Assembly: GCA_963743035.1 (NCBI GenBank)
Contig: CAVUOB010000018.1
Span: forward strand, 868,001 to 932,000
Origin: PALSA-911 sp963743035
Lineage (GTDB): Bacteria; Pseudomonadota; Alphaproteobacteria; Acetobacterales; Acetobacteraceae
DNA: 64,000 nucleotides
Direction of reading: 5' to 3'
Below are positions 42,898-52,773 of this stretch, piece by piece. Each line of letters opens with the position of its first letter. The stretch's first letter is position 1. The notes under the pieces were generated by a model. That model did no database searches, was not told where the DNA came from, and was given only the letters and a program-made list of their open reading frames with translations. The translations under genes were made by a program, and so were the position numbers.

Positions 42898-44331
42898 ATG
42901 GCGAAGAACAATGTCGGACGCGTGACGCAGGTGCTCGGCGCCGTCGTGGACGTGCAGTTCGACGGTGATCTGCCGTTCATTCAGAACGCGCTGACCAGCA
43001 TCATCGACGGCCGCAAGCTGGTGCTGGAAGTCGCGCAGGAACTTGGCGAGCGCACCGTGCGCACCATCGCCATGGACAGCACCGACGGCATGGTGCGCGG
43101 CCAGGAAGTGGTCGACACCGGCGCGCCGATCAAGGTGCCGGTCGGTCCGCAGACGTTGGGGCGTATCCTGAACGTGATCGGCGAACCAATCGACGAGCGT
43201 GGCCCGGTCCACACCGCTGCCAGCATGCCAATCCACCGCTCCGCCCCGGCCTTCGACGAGCAGTCCAGTTCCGCCGAGATCCTGGTCACCGGCATCAAGG
43301 TCGTCGATCTGCTCTGCCCCTACCTGAAGGGCGGCAAGGTCGGCCTGTTCGGCGGCGCCGGCGTGGGCAAGACCGTGCTCATCCAGGAGCTGATCAACAA
43401 CGTCGCCAAGGCGCATGGTGGTGTGTCGGTGTTCGCCGGCGTCGGTGAGCGTACCCGCGAGGGCAACGACCTGTATCACGAAATGATCGACGCCGGCGTC
43501 ATCAAGCTTGGCGAGAACGACTCCACCGAGGGCTCCAAGGTGGCGCTGGTCTATGGCCAGATGAACGAGCCGCCGGGCGCGCGCGCCCGCGTGGCGCTGT
43601 CGGGCCTGACGCTGGCCGAGTATTTCCGCGACGAGGAAGGCCAGGACGTGCTGTTCTTCGTGGACAACATCTTCCGCTTCACCCAGGCCGGCGCCGAAGT
43701 GTCCGCGCTGCTGGGCCGCATCCCCTCCGCCGTGGGCTATCAGCCGACGCTGGCCACCGACATGGGCGCGCTGCAGGAGCGGATCACCTCCACCAACAAG
43801 GGCTCGATCACCTCGGTGCAGGCCATCTACGTGCCGGCCGACGACCTGACCGACCCCGCGCCCGCGACCTCATTCGCCCATCTGGACGCCACCACCGTGC
43901 TGTCGCGCCAGATCGCCGAGCTCGGCATCTATCCGGCCGTCGATCCGCTGGATTCCACCTCGCGCTCGCTCGATCCCCGCATCGTCGGCGAGGAGCACTA
44001 CCTGGTGGCGCGCGAGACGCAGCGCATCCTGCAGACCTACAAGTCGCTGCAGGACATCATCGCCATTCTGGGCATGGACGAGCTCTCCGAGGAAGATAAG
44101 CTCGTCGTTGCGCGCGCGCGGAAAATCCAGCGCTTCCTGTCCCAGCCGTTCCACGTGGCCGAAGTGTTCACCGGCTTCCCCGGCGTGCTGGTGCCGGTGG
44201 CCGATACCGTGCGCAGCTTCAAGGCGATCTGCTCGGGCGAGTACGATCACTTGCCGGAAGCGGCGTTCTACATGGTCGGCACGATCGAGGAAGCGGTGAA
44301 GAAGGCCGAGGGGATGAAGGCAAGCGCCTGA
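42898..44331 (+). CDS. atpD: ATP synthase F1 subunit beta
   Basis: Catalytic subunit of 477 residues. Walker A GGAGVGKTVLIQEL is near residue 152, the catalytic Glu is in GVGERTREGNDLYHEM near residue 185, Walker B VLFFVDNIFRFTQAG near residue 246, and the signature PAVDPLDSTSRSLDP near residue 350. AGGAGC lies upstream of the ATG. Complete. Confidence 0.98.
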   Translation: MAKNNVGRVTQVLGAVVDVQFDGDLPFIQNALTSIIDGRKLVLEVAQELGERTVRTIAMDSTDGMVRGQEVVDTGAPIKVPVGPQTLGRILNVIGEPIDERGPVHTAASMPIHRSAPAFDEQSSSAEILVTGIKVVDLLCPYLKGGKVGLFGGAGVGKTVLIQELINNVAKAHGGVSVFAGVGERTREGNDLYHEMIDAGVIKLGENDSTEGSKVALVYGQMNEPPGARARVALSGLTLAEYFRDEEGQDVLFFVDNIFRFTQAGAEVSALLGRIPSAVGYQPTLATDMGALQERITSTNKGSITSVQAIYVPADDLTDPAPATSFAHLDATTVLSRQIAELGIYPAVDPLDSTSRSLDPRIVGEEHYLVARETQRILQTYKSLQDIIAILGMDELSEEDKLVVARARKIQRFLSQPFHVAEVFTGFPGVLVPVADTVRSFKAICSGEYDHLPEAAFYMVGTIEEAVKKAEGMKASA

Positions 44332-44363
44332 TCCCCTGACCAGACCCAAAGGAAATCGACACG

Positions 44364-44772
44364 ATGCCGGTGGCACTCGAAATCGTCAGCCCGGAGAGAC
44401 TGTTGCTGTCGCGGCCCGTGGATATGGTCGTGCTGCCGGCCTCCGAGGGTGACATGGGCGTACTCGTCGGGCATGCCCCGATGATCGTCACGCTGCGCGG
44501 CGGCACCATCTCGCTGTATGAGAACAACGTGGTCACCGACCGGCTCTATGTCGCCGGCGGCTTCGCCGAGGTGACGCCGGAGCGTTGCACGATCCTGGCC
44601 ACCGAGGTCGTCCCGGTCACCGAGGTTTCCCGCGCCACCGCGGAGAAGCGGATGGCGGAAGCCGAGGCCGCCTACGCCGCCTGCGGACAAGAACGACGTG
44701 GCGACCCTGGACCTGACGATGGACCGGATCCAGTCCGCCCGCGCGATGATCGAGGCCGCTGGCGCCGCCTGA
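44364..44772 (+). CDS. atpC: ATP synthase F1 subunit epsilon (frame break)
   Basis: Epsilon regulates ATP hydrolysis and couples gamma to the c-ring. The beta-sandwich domain is clear: ALEIVSPERLLLSRPVDMVVLPASEGDMGVLVGHAPMI and VAGGFAEVTPERCTILATEVVPV. The frame breaks near 44695 after AEAAYAAC. Dropping one G restores a normal helical tail DKNDVATLDLTMDRIQSARAMIEAAGAA with a stop at 44770-44772, about 135 residues in all. Read unbroken, the other frame runs on into the terminator, which supports an assembly error. Last gene of atpHAGDC. Confidence 0.9.
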
Positions 44773-44810
44773 CGGCCCTGCCTGACGCCCCCGCCTGTCG
44801 CAACGCTTTG

Positions 44811-44843
44811 CAACCCCGGACACGCACCCCGTGTCCGGGGTTG
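44811..44843 (+). terminator. Terminator of the atp operon
   Basis: Perfect 14-base arms at 44811-44824 and 44830-44843 with a five-base loop, followed by TTTC. It lies 38 bases after the corrected atpC stop. Confidence 0.8.
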
Positions 44844-44939
44844 TTTCATCTGGGATATTCGATCACGTCTTCGCGACAGTATCGGTAAGCCATTGAAAAT
44901 CCGTCCGTTACGGTCTGCGACCTGTTACAAAACGTCCGA

Positions 44940-44975
44940 TTAAACATTGCTTAATGTTTAACAAATCGCTAATGA
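44940..44975 (+). promoter_or_regulatory. Promoter and perfect AT-rich palindrome before PEP-CTERM gene
   Basis: TTAAACATT at 44940-44948 and AATGTTTAA at 44953-44961 form a perfect nine-base inverted repeat with a four-base spacer. Within it TTGCTT at 44947-44952 and, 17 bases on, TAATGA at 44970-44975 resemble -35 and -10 boxes. A protein bound to the palindrome would cover the -35. The surrounding 44880-45000 is markedly AT-rich for this DNA. Confidence 0.5.
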
Positions 44976-45039
44976 TTATGTAACGGCATTCGAAAGGATC
45001 GCCGGTCCCATCTTTCAGCGTTTTGGCAGGAGGTTGTTG

Positions 45040-45738
45040 ATGAAAGCGTGGATCTTCGCCGTGGCCGCTCTCGCCGGGCTGGTGTTCGGCAACGTGGCGT
45101 ATGCCAATCCCTGCCCGCCGGGCAATCCGCCGACGAATTGCGCGCCGCCGACGGGCGCCATTCTCGACCTGAATGGAACGCCCGTTCCCCATGTCTACAC
45201 GCAGTACACCGTGGACTTCATGGCGACCAACGCTACCACCAATCTGAGCTTCTCGTTCCGTGAGGATCCGGCCTTCCTGTCCCTCGACGACGTGGCAGTA
45301 ACCAATCTTACGACGAGCACCGCGGTCCCGCTCGTCAATCCCGGCTTCGAGCTTGGGCCGGTTGGCGCCAATGACCCGACGGGTTGGACCTATCTGAATT
45401 CCTTCGGCGTCGAAGCCGCGGGCACAGTGGAGAGCAACAACCCGCACTCCGGCTCCAACAACTATTATGACGGCGCCGTGCAGGGCTATGACGGCATCAC
45501 TCAGGCAATGTCGACCATTTCGGGCGATCTGTACCAGATCACCTTCTGGCTGGACGACAACGGTCCCCTTACGACGTTCTCCCGCCTCAGCACCAATGGT
45601 GATGTGACGGATACGGGGGGCAACGGCATCGACCTGCTCGTCTATGCTGGTGCCATCCCGACCGTGCCGGAGCCGGCCAGCCTTGGGCTCTTTGGTCTGG
45701 CGCTCGCGGGCTTGGCTCTGGCGCGCCGCCGCCGGTAG
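45040..45738 (+). CDS. PEP-CTERM sorting-domain protein
   Basis: An exported protein of 232 residues. It has a signal peptide (MKAWIFAVAALAGLVFGNVAYA), a Pro/Cys-rich start (NPCPPGNPPTNCAPP), and a middle part with NPGFELGPVGANDPTGWTYL that resembles carbohydrate-binding-like beta-sandwich modules. The tail VPEPASLGLFGLALAGLALARRRR is a clear PEP-CTERM signal: PEP motif, membrane helix, Arg cluster. Exosortase (EpsH/XrtA types) cleaves such tails in exopolysaccharide producers; no exosortase is in this window. AGGAGG lies six bases before this ATG. It is bounded by terminators on both sides, so it is monocistronic. Confidence 0.85.
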   Translation: MKAWIFAVAALAGLVFGNVAYANPCPPGNPPTNCAPPTGAILDLNGTPVPHVYTQYTVDFMATNATTNLSFSFREDPAFLSLDDVAVTNLTTSTAVPLVNPGFELGPVGANDPTGWTYLNSFGVEAAGTVESNNPHSGSNNYYDGAVQGYDGITQAMSTISGDLYQITFWLDDNGPLTTFSRLSTNGDVTDTGGNGIDLLVYAGAIPTVPEPASLGLFGLALAGLALARRRR

Positions 45739-45766
45739 GACCGCGTTTCGGTCTTGTAGTCTGCCT

Positions 45767-45795
45767 CCAACGGCGCCTTCGGGCGCCGTTTCTTT
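45767..45795 (+). terminator. Intrinsic terminator after PEP-CTERM gene
   Basis: Nine-base arms at 45767-45775 and 45780-45788 close a TTCG tetraloop and are followed by TCTTTTT. This is the most canonical Rho-independent terminator in the window. Confidence 0.92.
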
Positions 45796-45905
45796 TTGTG
45801 CCCTGCCGGCCGTGACGCGGTAAGCCTCGCTGGTCGGGTTTTCACCCACGGGCTTGCGCCATCCCCGGCACCTCTGCACGCTGCGCGGGAGGGGGAAATG
45901 GGACG

Positions 45906-46316
45906 ATGCGGGGAAGCTGGCTTTGCGCGGGATTGCTTGGCTGGCCGTTACTGACCGGTTGCACGCCGGTGCCGGCGGCGGACACGGTTTGCGGCTTTCC
46001 CGGCACGGCACCGATGCTGGTGGCGGAGCTGTTCTTCGGCCGCGGCAATGTAACGGACGCCGGATGGGCATCCTTCGCCGCCGACACGCTGACGGCGAAA
46101 TTCCCTGACGGCTTTACAGTGCTGGACGCCGCCGGCCAATGGCGGGAAGCGCCAGGCCAACCGATCGCGCGGGAGAACAGCCAACTGGTCATCGTCGCAG
46201 CACCCGACACGCAGGCGACCCGTGACAGGCTGGCCGAAGCGATGGCGCTCTATCGCAGCCGGTTCGACCAGAAATCCGTCGGCCTCGTGCTCGACCGCGC
46301 ATGCGCCTCGTTCTGA
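45906..46316 (+). CDS. DUF3574 lipoprotein
   Basis: The 136-residue protein has a lipoprotein signal with lipobox LLTGC (Cys near residue 18). A DUF3574-like domain follows, containing MLVAELFFGRGNVTDAGWASFAADTLTAKFPDGFTVLDAAGQWRE and a conserved RENSQLVIVAA. The function of DUF3574 is unknown. The 3' end overlaps the MFS gene by 16 bases in another frame, so the two are cotranscribed and probably coupled. Confidence 0.75.
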   Translation: MRGSWLCAGLLGWPLLTGCTPVPAADTVCGFPGTAPMLVAELFFGRGNVTDAGWASFAADTLTAKFPDGFTVLDAAGQWREAPGQPIARENSQLVIVAAPDTQATRDRLAEAMALYRSRFDQKSVGLVLDRACASF

Positions 46317-47689
46317 GCCCGGCGTCCGCGCGCAGCGAGTTCCCGCTCTGGCGGCTGCTGGTGGTCGGGCTTGGCACGCTGGTGGTGCCGCTCGATTCGG
46401 CCGTGAACGTCGATTTCCCCCACATCGTCCGCCGGTTCGACCTGCCGATCCCTGCGATCCAGTGGATCGTCATCAGCTACGTGCTGACCCAGACCAGCCT
46501 GCTGCTGAGTTTTGGCCGGGTAGGCGACATGCTGGGCTATCGCCGCGTATTCCTGTTCGGCACCGGCTGGAGCAGCCTGGCCTTCGTCGCCTGCGCGCTG
46601 GCGCCGTCCTATCCCTGGCTGCTGCTCGGCCGGGTGGCGCAGGGCATCGGCGCCGGCCTGATCCTGAGCTGCGGACCGGCTTTGGCCACCAGCCTGTTCC
46701 CGGAGAACCGGCGCGCGCGAATCCTCGGTCTCTACACCATGATGTTCGGCATCGGTGCGGCGCTCGGCCCTTCGGTGTTCGGCCTGCTGGTCGATCGCTT
46801 CGGCTGGAGCGCGGTGTTCAGCTTTCGCGCGCCGATCGCCGCGGCCGCGTTCCTGCTGGCCTGGCTGCTGCCGCGTTCGCCGCGCGCGGCGAGCATGGGG
46901 AAATTCGATGCCGCCGGCGGCTTCTTCCTGGCGGCGGCGCTGAGTTTCGGTCTGCTGGCCCTGAACCAGATCCGCGGCCTTGGCGACAATGCCTGGCCCT
47001 TCCTGATCTGCGCCGCGATCTGCCTGGCAGCGGTCGGCCTGTTCGTCCGTCAGGAGCGGCGCTGCCCGCGGCCGATCATCGAGCTGCGCTATTTCCGCAG
47101 CATTGACTTCACAGGCATCAACCTGGCGCATGCGCTGATCAACCTGGCCGCGTTCGCCATCATGCTGCTGGCGCCATTCTATCTCAGCCGGATCTCCGGC
47201 CTGTCGGTTCCCGCCGGCGGACTGATGCTGGCGGTCTCTCCGGTCGGCATCACGCTCGCCGCCCCGCTCGCCGGGCGGCTGGCCGCCGACCGGTCGCCGC
47301 GCTCGGTCGCGCTTATCGGCACGATCCTGAGCGGGGTGGGGCTGCTCGGCATTTCCTTTGCCGGCGCGGACCCGGACATGGCGCTGCTGGCGGCGTCGAT
47401 GTTCGTCCAGGGCTTTGGGGTCGGGCTGTTTCAGGTGGCGTATTTCGACATCGTGACATCAACCCTGCCGCGCGAGGAACGCGGCGTTGCCGGCGCGCTC
47501 GGCATGGCGACGCGCACCATCGGCACGGTCACCGGCGCGACGGTGCTGTTCCTGATCTTCCAGGCGCTGCGTGCCGCCAGCCCCCTGCCGGAGGATGCAG
47601 CCTTCCTGGCCGCGTTCCAGGGGACTTTCCGCATCGCCGGCTGCATTCCCCTGGCGCTGTGCCTGATCGCGCTGCTGCGCCGGCGGTAG
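46301..47689 (+). CDS. MFS permease, DHA2/EmrB-like
   Basis: A 462-residue major facilitator protein with about 12-14 membrane segments. The N-terminal half has PLDSAVNVDFPHIVRRFDLP, in the motif D1 position of DHA2 drug:H+ antiporters, followed by IQWIVISYVLTQTSLLLSFGRVGDMLGYRRVF (motif A). Motif C-like glycines occur in GIGAALGPSVFGLLVD. The substrate is unknown; drug or metabolite export is usual in this group. It overlaps the DUF3574 gene and is followed by a GNAT gene after six bases. Confidence 0.85.
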   Translation: MRLVLSPASARSEFPLWRLLVVGLGTLVVPLDSAVNVDFPHIVRRFDLPIPAIQWIVISYVLTQTSLLLSFGRVGDMLGYRRVFLFGTGWSSLAFVACALAPSYPWLLLGRVAQGIGAGLILSCGPALATSLFPENRRARILGLYTMMFGIGAALGPSVFGLLVDRFGWSAVFSFRAPIAAAAFLLAWLLPRSPRAASMGKFDAAGGFFLAAALSFGLLALNQIRGLGDNAWPFLICAAICLAAVGLFVRQERRCPRPIIELRYFRSIDFTGINLAHALINLAAFAIMLLAPFYLSRISGLSVPAGGLMLAVSPVGITLAAPLAGRLAADRSPRSVALIGTILSGVGLLGISFAGADPDMALLAASMFVQGFGVGLFQVAYFDIVTSTLPREERGVAGALGMATRTIGTVTGATVLFLIFQALRAASPLPEDAAFLAAFQGTFRIAGCIPLALCLIALLRRR

Positions 47690-47695
47690 GGCGCC

Positions 47696-48148
47696 ATGAC
47701 AGGGATCATCCGTCTCGCGCGTCTGCAGGACCGCGCCGCTGTCGAGCGGATCGTGCAGGCTGCCTATGCCCCATATATTCCGCGCATCGGCCGCAAGCCG
47801 GGACCGATGCTGGATGACTATGCCGCGTTGATCCGGGAAGGGTGGGTGCATGTGCTCGACGAGGCGGGCATCCTCCACGGCATCCTCGTGCTGATCCCGG
47901 AAGCACAGGCGATGCTGCTGGACAATGTGGCAGTCGATCCGGGCCGGCGGGGCAGGGGGGATGGAAGGAAGCTGCTGGAGTTCGCCGAGCAATCGGCCCG
48001 CACGGCGGGCTATGCCTCGATCCGGCTCTACACGCATGAGACAATGACCGAGAATATCGCCCTGTATGCCCGGATCGGCTTCGTGGAGACGCACCGAGGT
48101 GAGGAGAAGGGGCTGCGGCGGGTCTACATGACCAAGAAGCTGGAGTAG
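47696..48148 (+). CDS. GNAT-family N-acetyltransferase
   Basis: A single GNAT domain of 150 residues. The acetyl-CoA pyrophosphate loop is VAVDPGRRGRGDGRKLLEFAE near residue 80, followed by IRLYTHETMTENIALYARIGFVET, the typical strand-helix end. The acceptor is unknown. It is the third gene of the lipoprotein-MFS-GNAT run and converges with the dioxygenase beta-subunit gene after seven bases. Confidence 0.85.
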   Translation: MTGIIRLARLQDRAAVERIVQAAYAPYIPRIGRKPGPMLDDYAALIREGWVHVLDEAGILHGILVLIPEAQAMLLDNVAVDPGRRGRGDGRKLLEFAEQSARTAGYASIRLYTHETMTENIALYARIGFVETHRGEEKGLRRVYMTKKLE

Positions 48149-48155
48149 CCGGAAA

Positions 48156-48632
48156 TTAGAACGGGATTGCCACCAGCGTATCGAAACGCGAACTGTCGCA
48201 GACCACGATGCGCTGGGCGAAGCGCAGGGCACCGTCTCCGGCTTCGTTGACCACGTCGCGGTACAGCCCGGCGGCGAACAGGTCCATGCGCCCGTCGCGC
48301 ATCGTGCGCACAATGAGGAACGGGGTCTCCGCGGTGATGGCGCCGTTCTCCGCCCCGCGGATCGACGGCATGCCGACGATGTGGCGATAGCAGTGTCGCT
48401 CGAAGATATTGGCCTGGCGCAAAGCCGCGATCCGGTCGGCCAGCATGGCGCGCGAATCGGCATAGACCACGCCGGCCGCGTAGCCGCGCTTCTCGTTCTC
48501 CGCCGTGGTGATCTTGTACAGGCAGGTCTCCAGGAAGAATTCCGGCCATTCCTCCAACCGGTCGGCGTCGATCGTGTTGGCGTAGTCGGTGTTCAGCGCG
48601 GCCAGCCGGAACAGGCGCTCGGGAATGTCCAT
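48156..48632 (-). CDS. Aromatic-ring-hydroxylating dioxygenase, beta subunit
   Basis: A 158-residue NTF2-like (SnoaL-fold) protein matching the small subunit of Rieske non-heme iron dioxygenases: RLFRLAALNTDYANTIDADRLEEWPEFFLETCLYKITTAENEKRGY, then FERHCYRHIVGMPSIRG and a tail with GALRFAQRIVVCDSSRFDTLVAIPF. The beta subunit supports the alpha3beta3 hexamer. It starts three bases after the alpha-subunit stop. Resemblance is to benzoate/anthranilate-type small subunits, but the substrate is not determinable. Confidence 0.85.
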   Translation of the reverse strand: MDIPERLFRLAALNTDYANTIDADRLEEWPEFFLETCLYKITTAENEKRGYAAGVVYADSRAMLADRIAALRQANIFERHCYRHIVGMPSIRGAENGAITAETPFLIVRTMRDGRMDLFAAGLYRDVVNEAGDGALRFAQRIVVCDSSRFDTLVAIPF

Positions 48633-48635
48633 CGG

Positions 48636-49893
48636 CTAGATCTCCATCAGCCGGCGATAGGTCTGCCAGAAGCCGCGCACCGCCGCCTCGGTGGCGCGGG
48701 TGTCCTGGGACCGGGCTTCCGACCCGCCCATCTCCACCACCGACGATTCTTCCGCTGCCGCCTGCGCGCCGCGCCGCACGAAGCCGCCGATGCAGCCATC
48801 CTCCATGGACACGAAGCCGGCGGGGCCAACCAGATTGGCCTGTTTCAGCCTGCGGGTACGCATGGCCGGCGTGTCGTCGGCGAAGCCAAGATAGGTCCAG
48901 TGCAGATCCATCGCATCCACCCCGCGCGGCACCATCTGGCGCACTGCGATGCAGTTATGCACCTGCTGAAGCACGAAGCTCGGAAACACCGTCAGGATCT
49001 GGAGCTGGATGCCGTCGCCGAACTCATCGACCGGGTCCAGCATCGAGGGGTCTGCTCAGCCGGAAATGGTCGTCGTCCGAGCGGATCGCCTCGTCCTTGT
49101 AGGCACTGTCCGATCCTTCCACCCGGCTGAAGGTGGAACTGGCGTGATGCGCCCCATCCTCGCTGAGCGTCACCCCGCCGGCCTGGCTGAAGCGGGTGAT
49201 GCGAAACGTGGTGAAGAACAGATGCAGCAGGCTGGCGTGGTAGGTGTCCTTCACGTTCTCCGCGTACAGCTTCCAGTTGTTCGGTAAGGGCTGGGTGAAC
49301 CGGCCGATGATTTCCACTGGCTTATGCAGCACGCGGCGGATTTTCGCGGCTATCTCAGGGCCGAGATAGTCCTCCAGCTCCGGTGTCTCGGCTGATAGCG
49401 TGCCGAACACCAGCCCGGCGATGGTGGCGACGCGCAATTTGCGCGGGCCGTGTTCCTCCAGGCAGAAGCTCTCCGCCATGCCGCCCTTGCCGTTCACGCC
49501 GCGACGGAAGGCGACGGATTTGAGGTTGCCGGCCAGATCGTAGCGCCAGGCGTGGTAGACGCAGTGGAACTCCTTGACCGTGCCGCCGTCGTCGAACGAG
49601 ATCAGCGCGCCGCGATGCGCGCAGCGGTTCTCGAAGGCGCGGATGGTGCCGTCCTCGGTTCGCACCGCGATCACCGGCATGTCGCCGACGAAGCTGGTGC
49701 GGAAATCGCCGGTATTGGCGAGTTCGTGCTCCAGGCAGAGAAAGTTCCACACCTTGCCCTGGAAGATCCGCTCCTGCTCGGCCTGGCGCAGGGCGTCGTC
49801 CTGGTAGACCCAGAACGGCACGCGGGTCAGGCCCGGCTCCCAGGGTTCGTGCAGGGGGGCGCGAAGTCCGGCTGTCTCGGCGCTGCTCGACAT
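48636..49893 (-). CDS. Rieske dioxygenase alpha subunit (frame break)
   Basis: The catalytic subunit adds O2 to an aromatic ring. The Rieske cluster ligands are in CAHRGALISF and CVYHAW (about residues 82-105), and the mononuclear iron ligands in NVKDTYHASLLHLFF near residue 210. The frame breaks near 49053 after DDDHFRLS; removing one base continues into DPSMLDPVDEFGDGIQLQILTVFPSF and a normal C-terminus. Joined length is about 418 residues. No ferredoxin or reductase gene is nearby, so electrons must come from elsewhere. It forms an operon with the beta subunit and probably with the upstream binding protein, amidase and SDR. Confidence 0.87.
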
Positions 49894-50004
49894 GTTCAGC
49901 CTCCCGGCTGTTCCTGTTTCTTGTTCCGGCCGGGAAATCGAACGCCCGGTTGTCCCGGGCGTCAAGCCTGCGTTTCGTGGTCCCCTGTCCGGGGCCGCGT
50001 GGGA

Positions 50005-51214
50005 TCAGGTGGTATCCCCCGAGAGCACGTCGCCGAACAGATCCCAGCTCTTGCCGCTCCACCGCATCATCTGCACCTGGCTGATGGTGTGGTAGTTCGT
50101 CGGGCTGGTATTGATCCGGATCCCCGGCAGCAGCGTGGGGACTTCCACGTTCTTCAGGTTGGTGGCCTGCCGCATCAGGTTCTCACGCGAGAAATCATTG
50201 CCGCACTGCTTCAGCACGGGGATCATCGTCATCACCGCGCCGTAGCCGTAGACATAGAACGCGTCGTTCAGATCGGCGCCGGGCAGGTATTTGGTCATCA
50301 CTTCCCGCCATTGCACGATGCCGGGATCGTTCTTCCAGGCCGGGTCGGTGGGGTCCTTGTAGTAGGTGTTGCTGATGACGCCGACGGCCTTTTCCACGCC
50401 GGCCGGCTCGATAACAGCGCCGACGGAGATCGAAACATTGGTCAGCAGCACCAGCGGCTTCCAGTTCATGTCGGCCAGCTTGCGGATGATCTGGGCAGCG
50501 AATTTCGGCGTGGCCGCGACCATCATCACCTCGACCTTCGCCTCGCGGAGCGAGATCGCCTGGCTGTCGATGGTCGCATCGGTAACTTCATAGGACGCGG
50601 TTGTGGCCGCCTTGTCGAAGCGGTCGCCGAGCACGTCCTTGAAGCCGTTCAGGTAGTCTTTGCCGAAATCATCGTTCTGATAGAGGATGCCGATGCGCGC
50701 GTCCGGCTTCGCCTTCTGGGCGTATCTGGCGAAGATCTGCGCTTCCACCCGGTAGCTCGGCTGCCAGCCGATGGTCCAGGGATAGGATCTTCGGGTCCTG
50801 GAACTTATCGGCGCCGCTGCCGACGAACAGGTCCGGCACCATCTTCTGATTGACGTATTTCAGGAACGCGGTGTTCGCGGCGGTGCCGAGCGTATTGCAG
50901 AGGCAGGCGACCTCGTCCTGCTCGACCAGGCGGCGGACCTGCTCGATCGCCTTCGGCGGCGAGTAGGAATCGTCATAGGACAGGAACTTGACCTTGCGGC
51001 CGTTGACGCCGCCCTGGTCGTTGAACCATTGCCAGGTGGCGGCATGCGCCCGTCCGATCGCGCCATAGGCCGAGGCCGGGCCGCTATAGGCCGCGGTGCT
51101 GCCGATGCGGATTTCGGTGTCGGTGACGCCGAAGGTCGCCGCGCGCACGATCGACGGCGCGGCAGGAACGAAAGCCGCCGCCGCGGCCGCCTTCAGCAGA
51201 TGTCGCCTTTGCAT
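50005..51214 (-). CDS. ABC-type branched-chain amino acid-like substrate-binding protein (frame break)
   Basis: A periplasmic binding protein of the hydrophobic amino acid transport family. Its signal MQRRHLLKAAAAAAFVPAAPSIVRA is twin-arginine-like. Family features are IRIGSTAAYSGPASAYGAIGRAHAATWQWFNDQGGVNGRKV and ARIGILYQNDDFGKDYLNGFKDVLGD. One extra base near 50788 separates the halves; corrected, the join reads FQDPKSYPWTIGWQPSYRVE. Joined length is about 402 residues. Permease and ATPase genes are absent from this window. Its place between the amidase and Rieske genes suggests it captures the substrate of that pathway, which is inference. Confidence 0.83.
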
Positions 51215-51303
51215 GGTGAAGTCCTCCCTTCTTTTTCTTGAACGCAGAGGAATACTGCACCCAAAATCCGATCGGACAACCCGCCGGCCGCGGCTTCGGC
51301 TTT

Positions 51304-51325
51304 GGCCGGGCCTTGCGGCCCGGCC
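51304..51325 (-). terminator. GC hairpin between amidase and binding-protein genes
   Basis: Nine-base arms at 51304-51312 and 51317-51325 with a TTGC loop. No T run follows on the minus strand, so it may attenuate rather than stop the transcript running from the amidase into the binding-protein gene. Confidence 0.4.
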
Positions 51326-51327
51326 CC

Positions 51328-51357
51328 GGCTACATCAAAGCCCTGGCTACATCAAAG
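51328..51357. repeat. 13-base direct repeat, period 17, at amidase 3' end
   Basis: GGCTACATCAAAG occurs at 51328-51340 and 51345-51357. The second copy contains the amidase stop codon. It may be a small local duplication with no evident function. Confidence 0.6.
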
Positions 51358-52759
51358 CGGCGGCCGCTTGTCGGCCCAGGGGGCGATGGCCTCGAACGCG
51401 GCGGCGGCCTGCAGCACGCCGAGGTCGTCGAAGCGCTTGCCGACGATCTGCAGCCCGACCGGCAGGCCGTCGGCGTTGAAGCCGCAGGGGACGCGACGCG
51501 GCGGGGTTCCAGGAGAAGTTGAAGGGGTAGGAGAATTCCGCCCAGGACACCCAGTCCCAGGCATGGCTCGGCCAATGGTCCGGCATCAGCTTTTCCGCCG
51601 GGAAGGCGGCGACCGAGACGGACGGGGTCAGCAGGAAATCCCAGTCCTCGAACCAGTGATGGATGGCGGCGATATAGGCCATCTTGCGCTCGCGCTTCAG
51701 CACGTAGTCGGAGATCGACACCACCGCCCCGTCCTTGATGCAGGCGACCAGGCCGGGGTCCATCTTCGCCTCCCACTCCGGCAGCTTGGCGGCCAGGCGG
51801 GCGATATGGGCGGACCAGAAATAGCGGATCAGCTCCGGGCCCTCGGCGGCCCAGGGGGTCTTCACCTCCTCGACGATGGCGCCAAGTTCGGAAAACCGGT
51901 TGGCGGCGGCGCGCACGAGGGCGGCGACATCGGGATCCACCCTGGCATGGCCGAGATCGGGGCTGAAGGCGACGCGCCTGCCCTTGATGCCTTCGTGCAG
52001 GCGGGCGAGGTACGGCGCAGGGCCGGCTTCCAGGGAGGTATGGTCCGACCAGTGCGGGCCGGCCATCACCTCCAGCATCAGCGCGGAGTCGGCGACGGTC
52101 CGGGTCATCGGGCCGGAATGGGAGGTATAGTCGCCGCCGCCGGCGGGATAGGCCGGCACGCGCCCGTAGCTGGGCTTCAGGCCGAAGATGCCGCAGAAAT
52201 GGCTGGGCATGCGGATCGATCCCGCGCCGTCGCTGCCCTGGTGCAGCGGGCCGAAGCCGGCGGCGGCGGCGGCACCGGCGCCGGAGGAGGAGGCGCCGGC
52301 GTTGTAGCCGTATTTCCACGGATTATGGGTGATGCCCGTCAGCGGGCTTTCGCTCACGCCCTTCCAGCCGAATTCCGACGTGGTGGTCTTGCCGATGATG
52401 ATGCCGCCCTCGTCCTTCAGCCGCGGCACGAAGGGTGTGTCCTCGGTCGGCTGGTTGCCGGCCATGATGTGGCTGCCGAACTGCGTCGGCATGTCCTTGG
52501 TGATCGCCAGATCCTTGATCGTCACGGGCACGCCGTGCAGCCGGCCGATCTTCTGCCCCGTCAGCAGCGCCCGTTCGGCGGCCCGCGCGGCGTCCATCGC
52601 CTGGTCCGCGGCGAGATAGGCGAAGGCGTTGACCTTCGGCTCCAGCGCGGTGATCCGGTCCAGCGTGGCGCGCATCACTTCGGTGGGCGAGATCTCCTTT
52701 CGGCGGATCATCTCGGCGAGCTTGGTGGCCGGCGTGAAGCCGATGTCTTCGTCGGTCAT
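51352..52759 (-). CDS. Amidase-signature family hydrolase (frame break)
   Basis: Amidase-signature enzymes hydrolyse amides with a Ser-cisSer-Lys triad. The lysine is in HGVPVTIKDLAITKD near residue 82, and the serine-rich strand is YNAGASSSGAGAAAAAGFGPL with DGAGSIRMPSHFCGIFGLKPSYGRVP following. The usual GGSSGG is GASSSG here, still compatible with catalysis. The frame breaks near 51493; removing one base gives NPAASVPCGFNADGLPVGLQIVGKRFDD, the conserved C-terminus. Joined length is about 468 residues. It follows the SDR gene after 14 bases. The likely role is to release an acid from an amide substrate imported by the neighbouring system; not proven. Confidence 0.87.
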
Positions 52760-52773
52760 GGAAAGGCCCTTCT

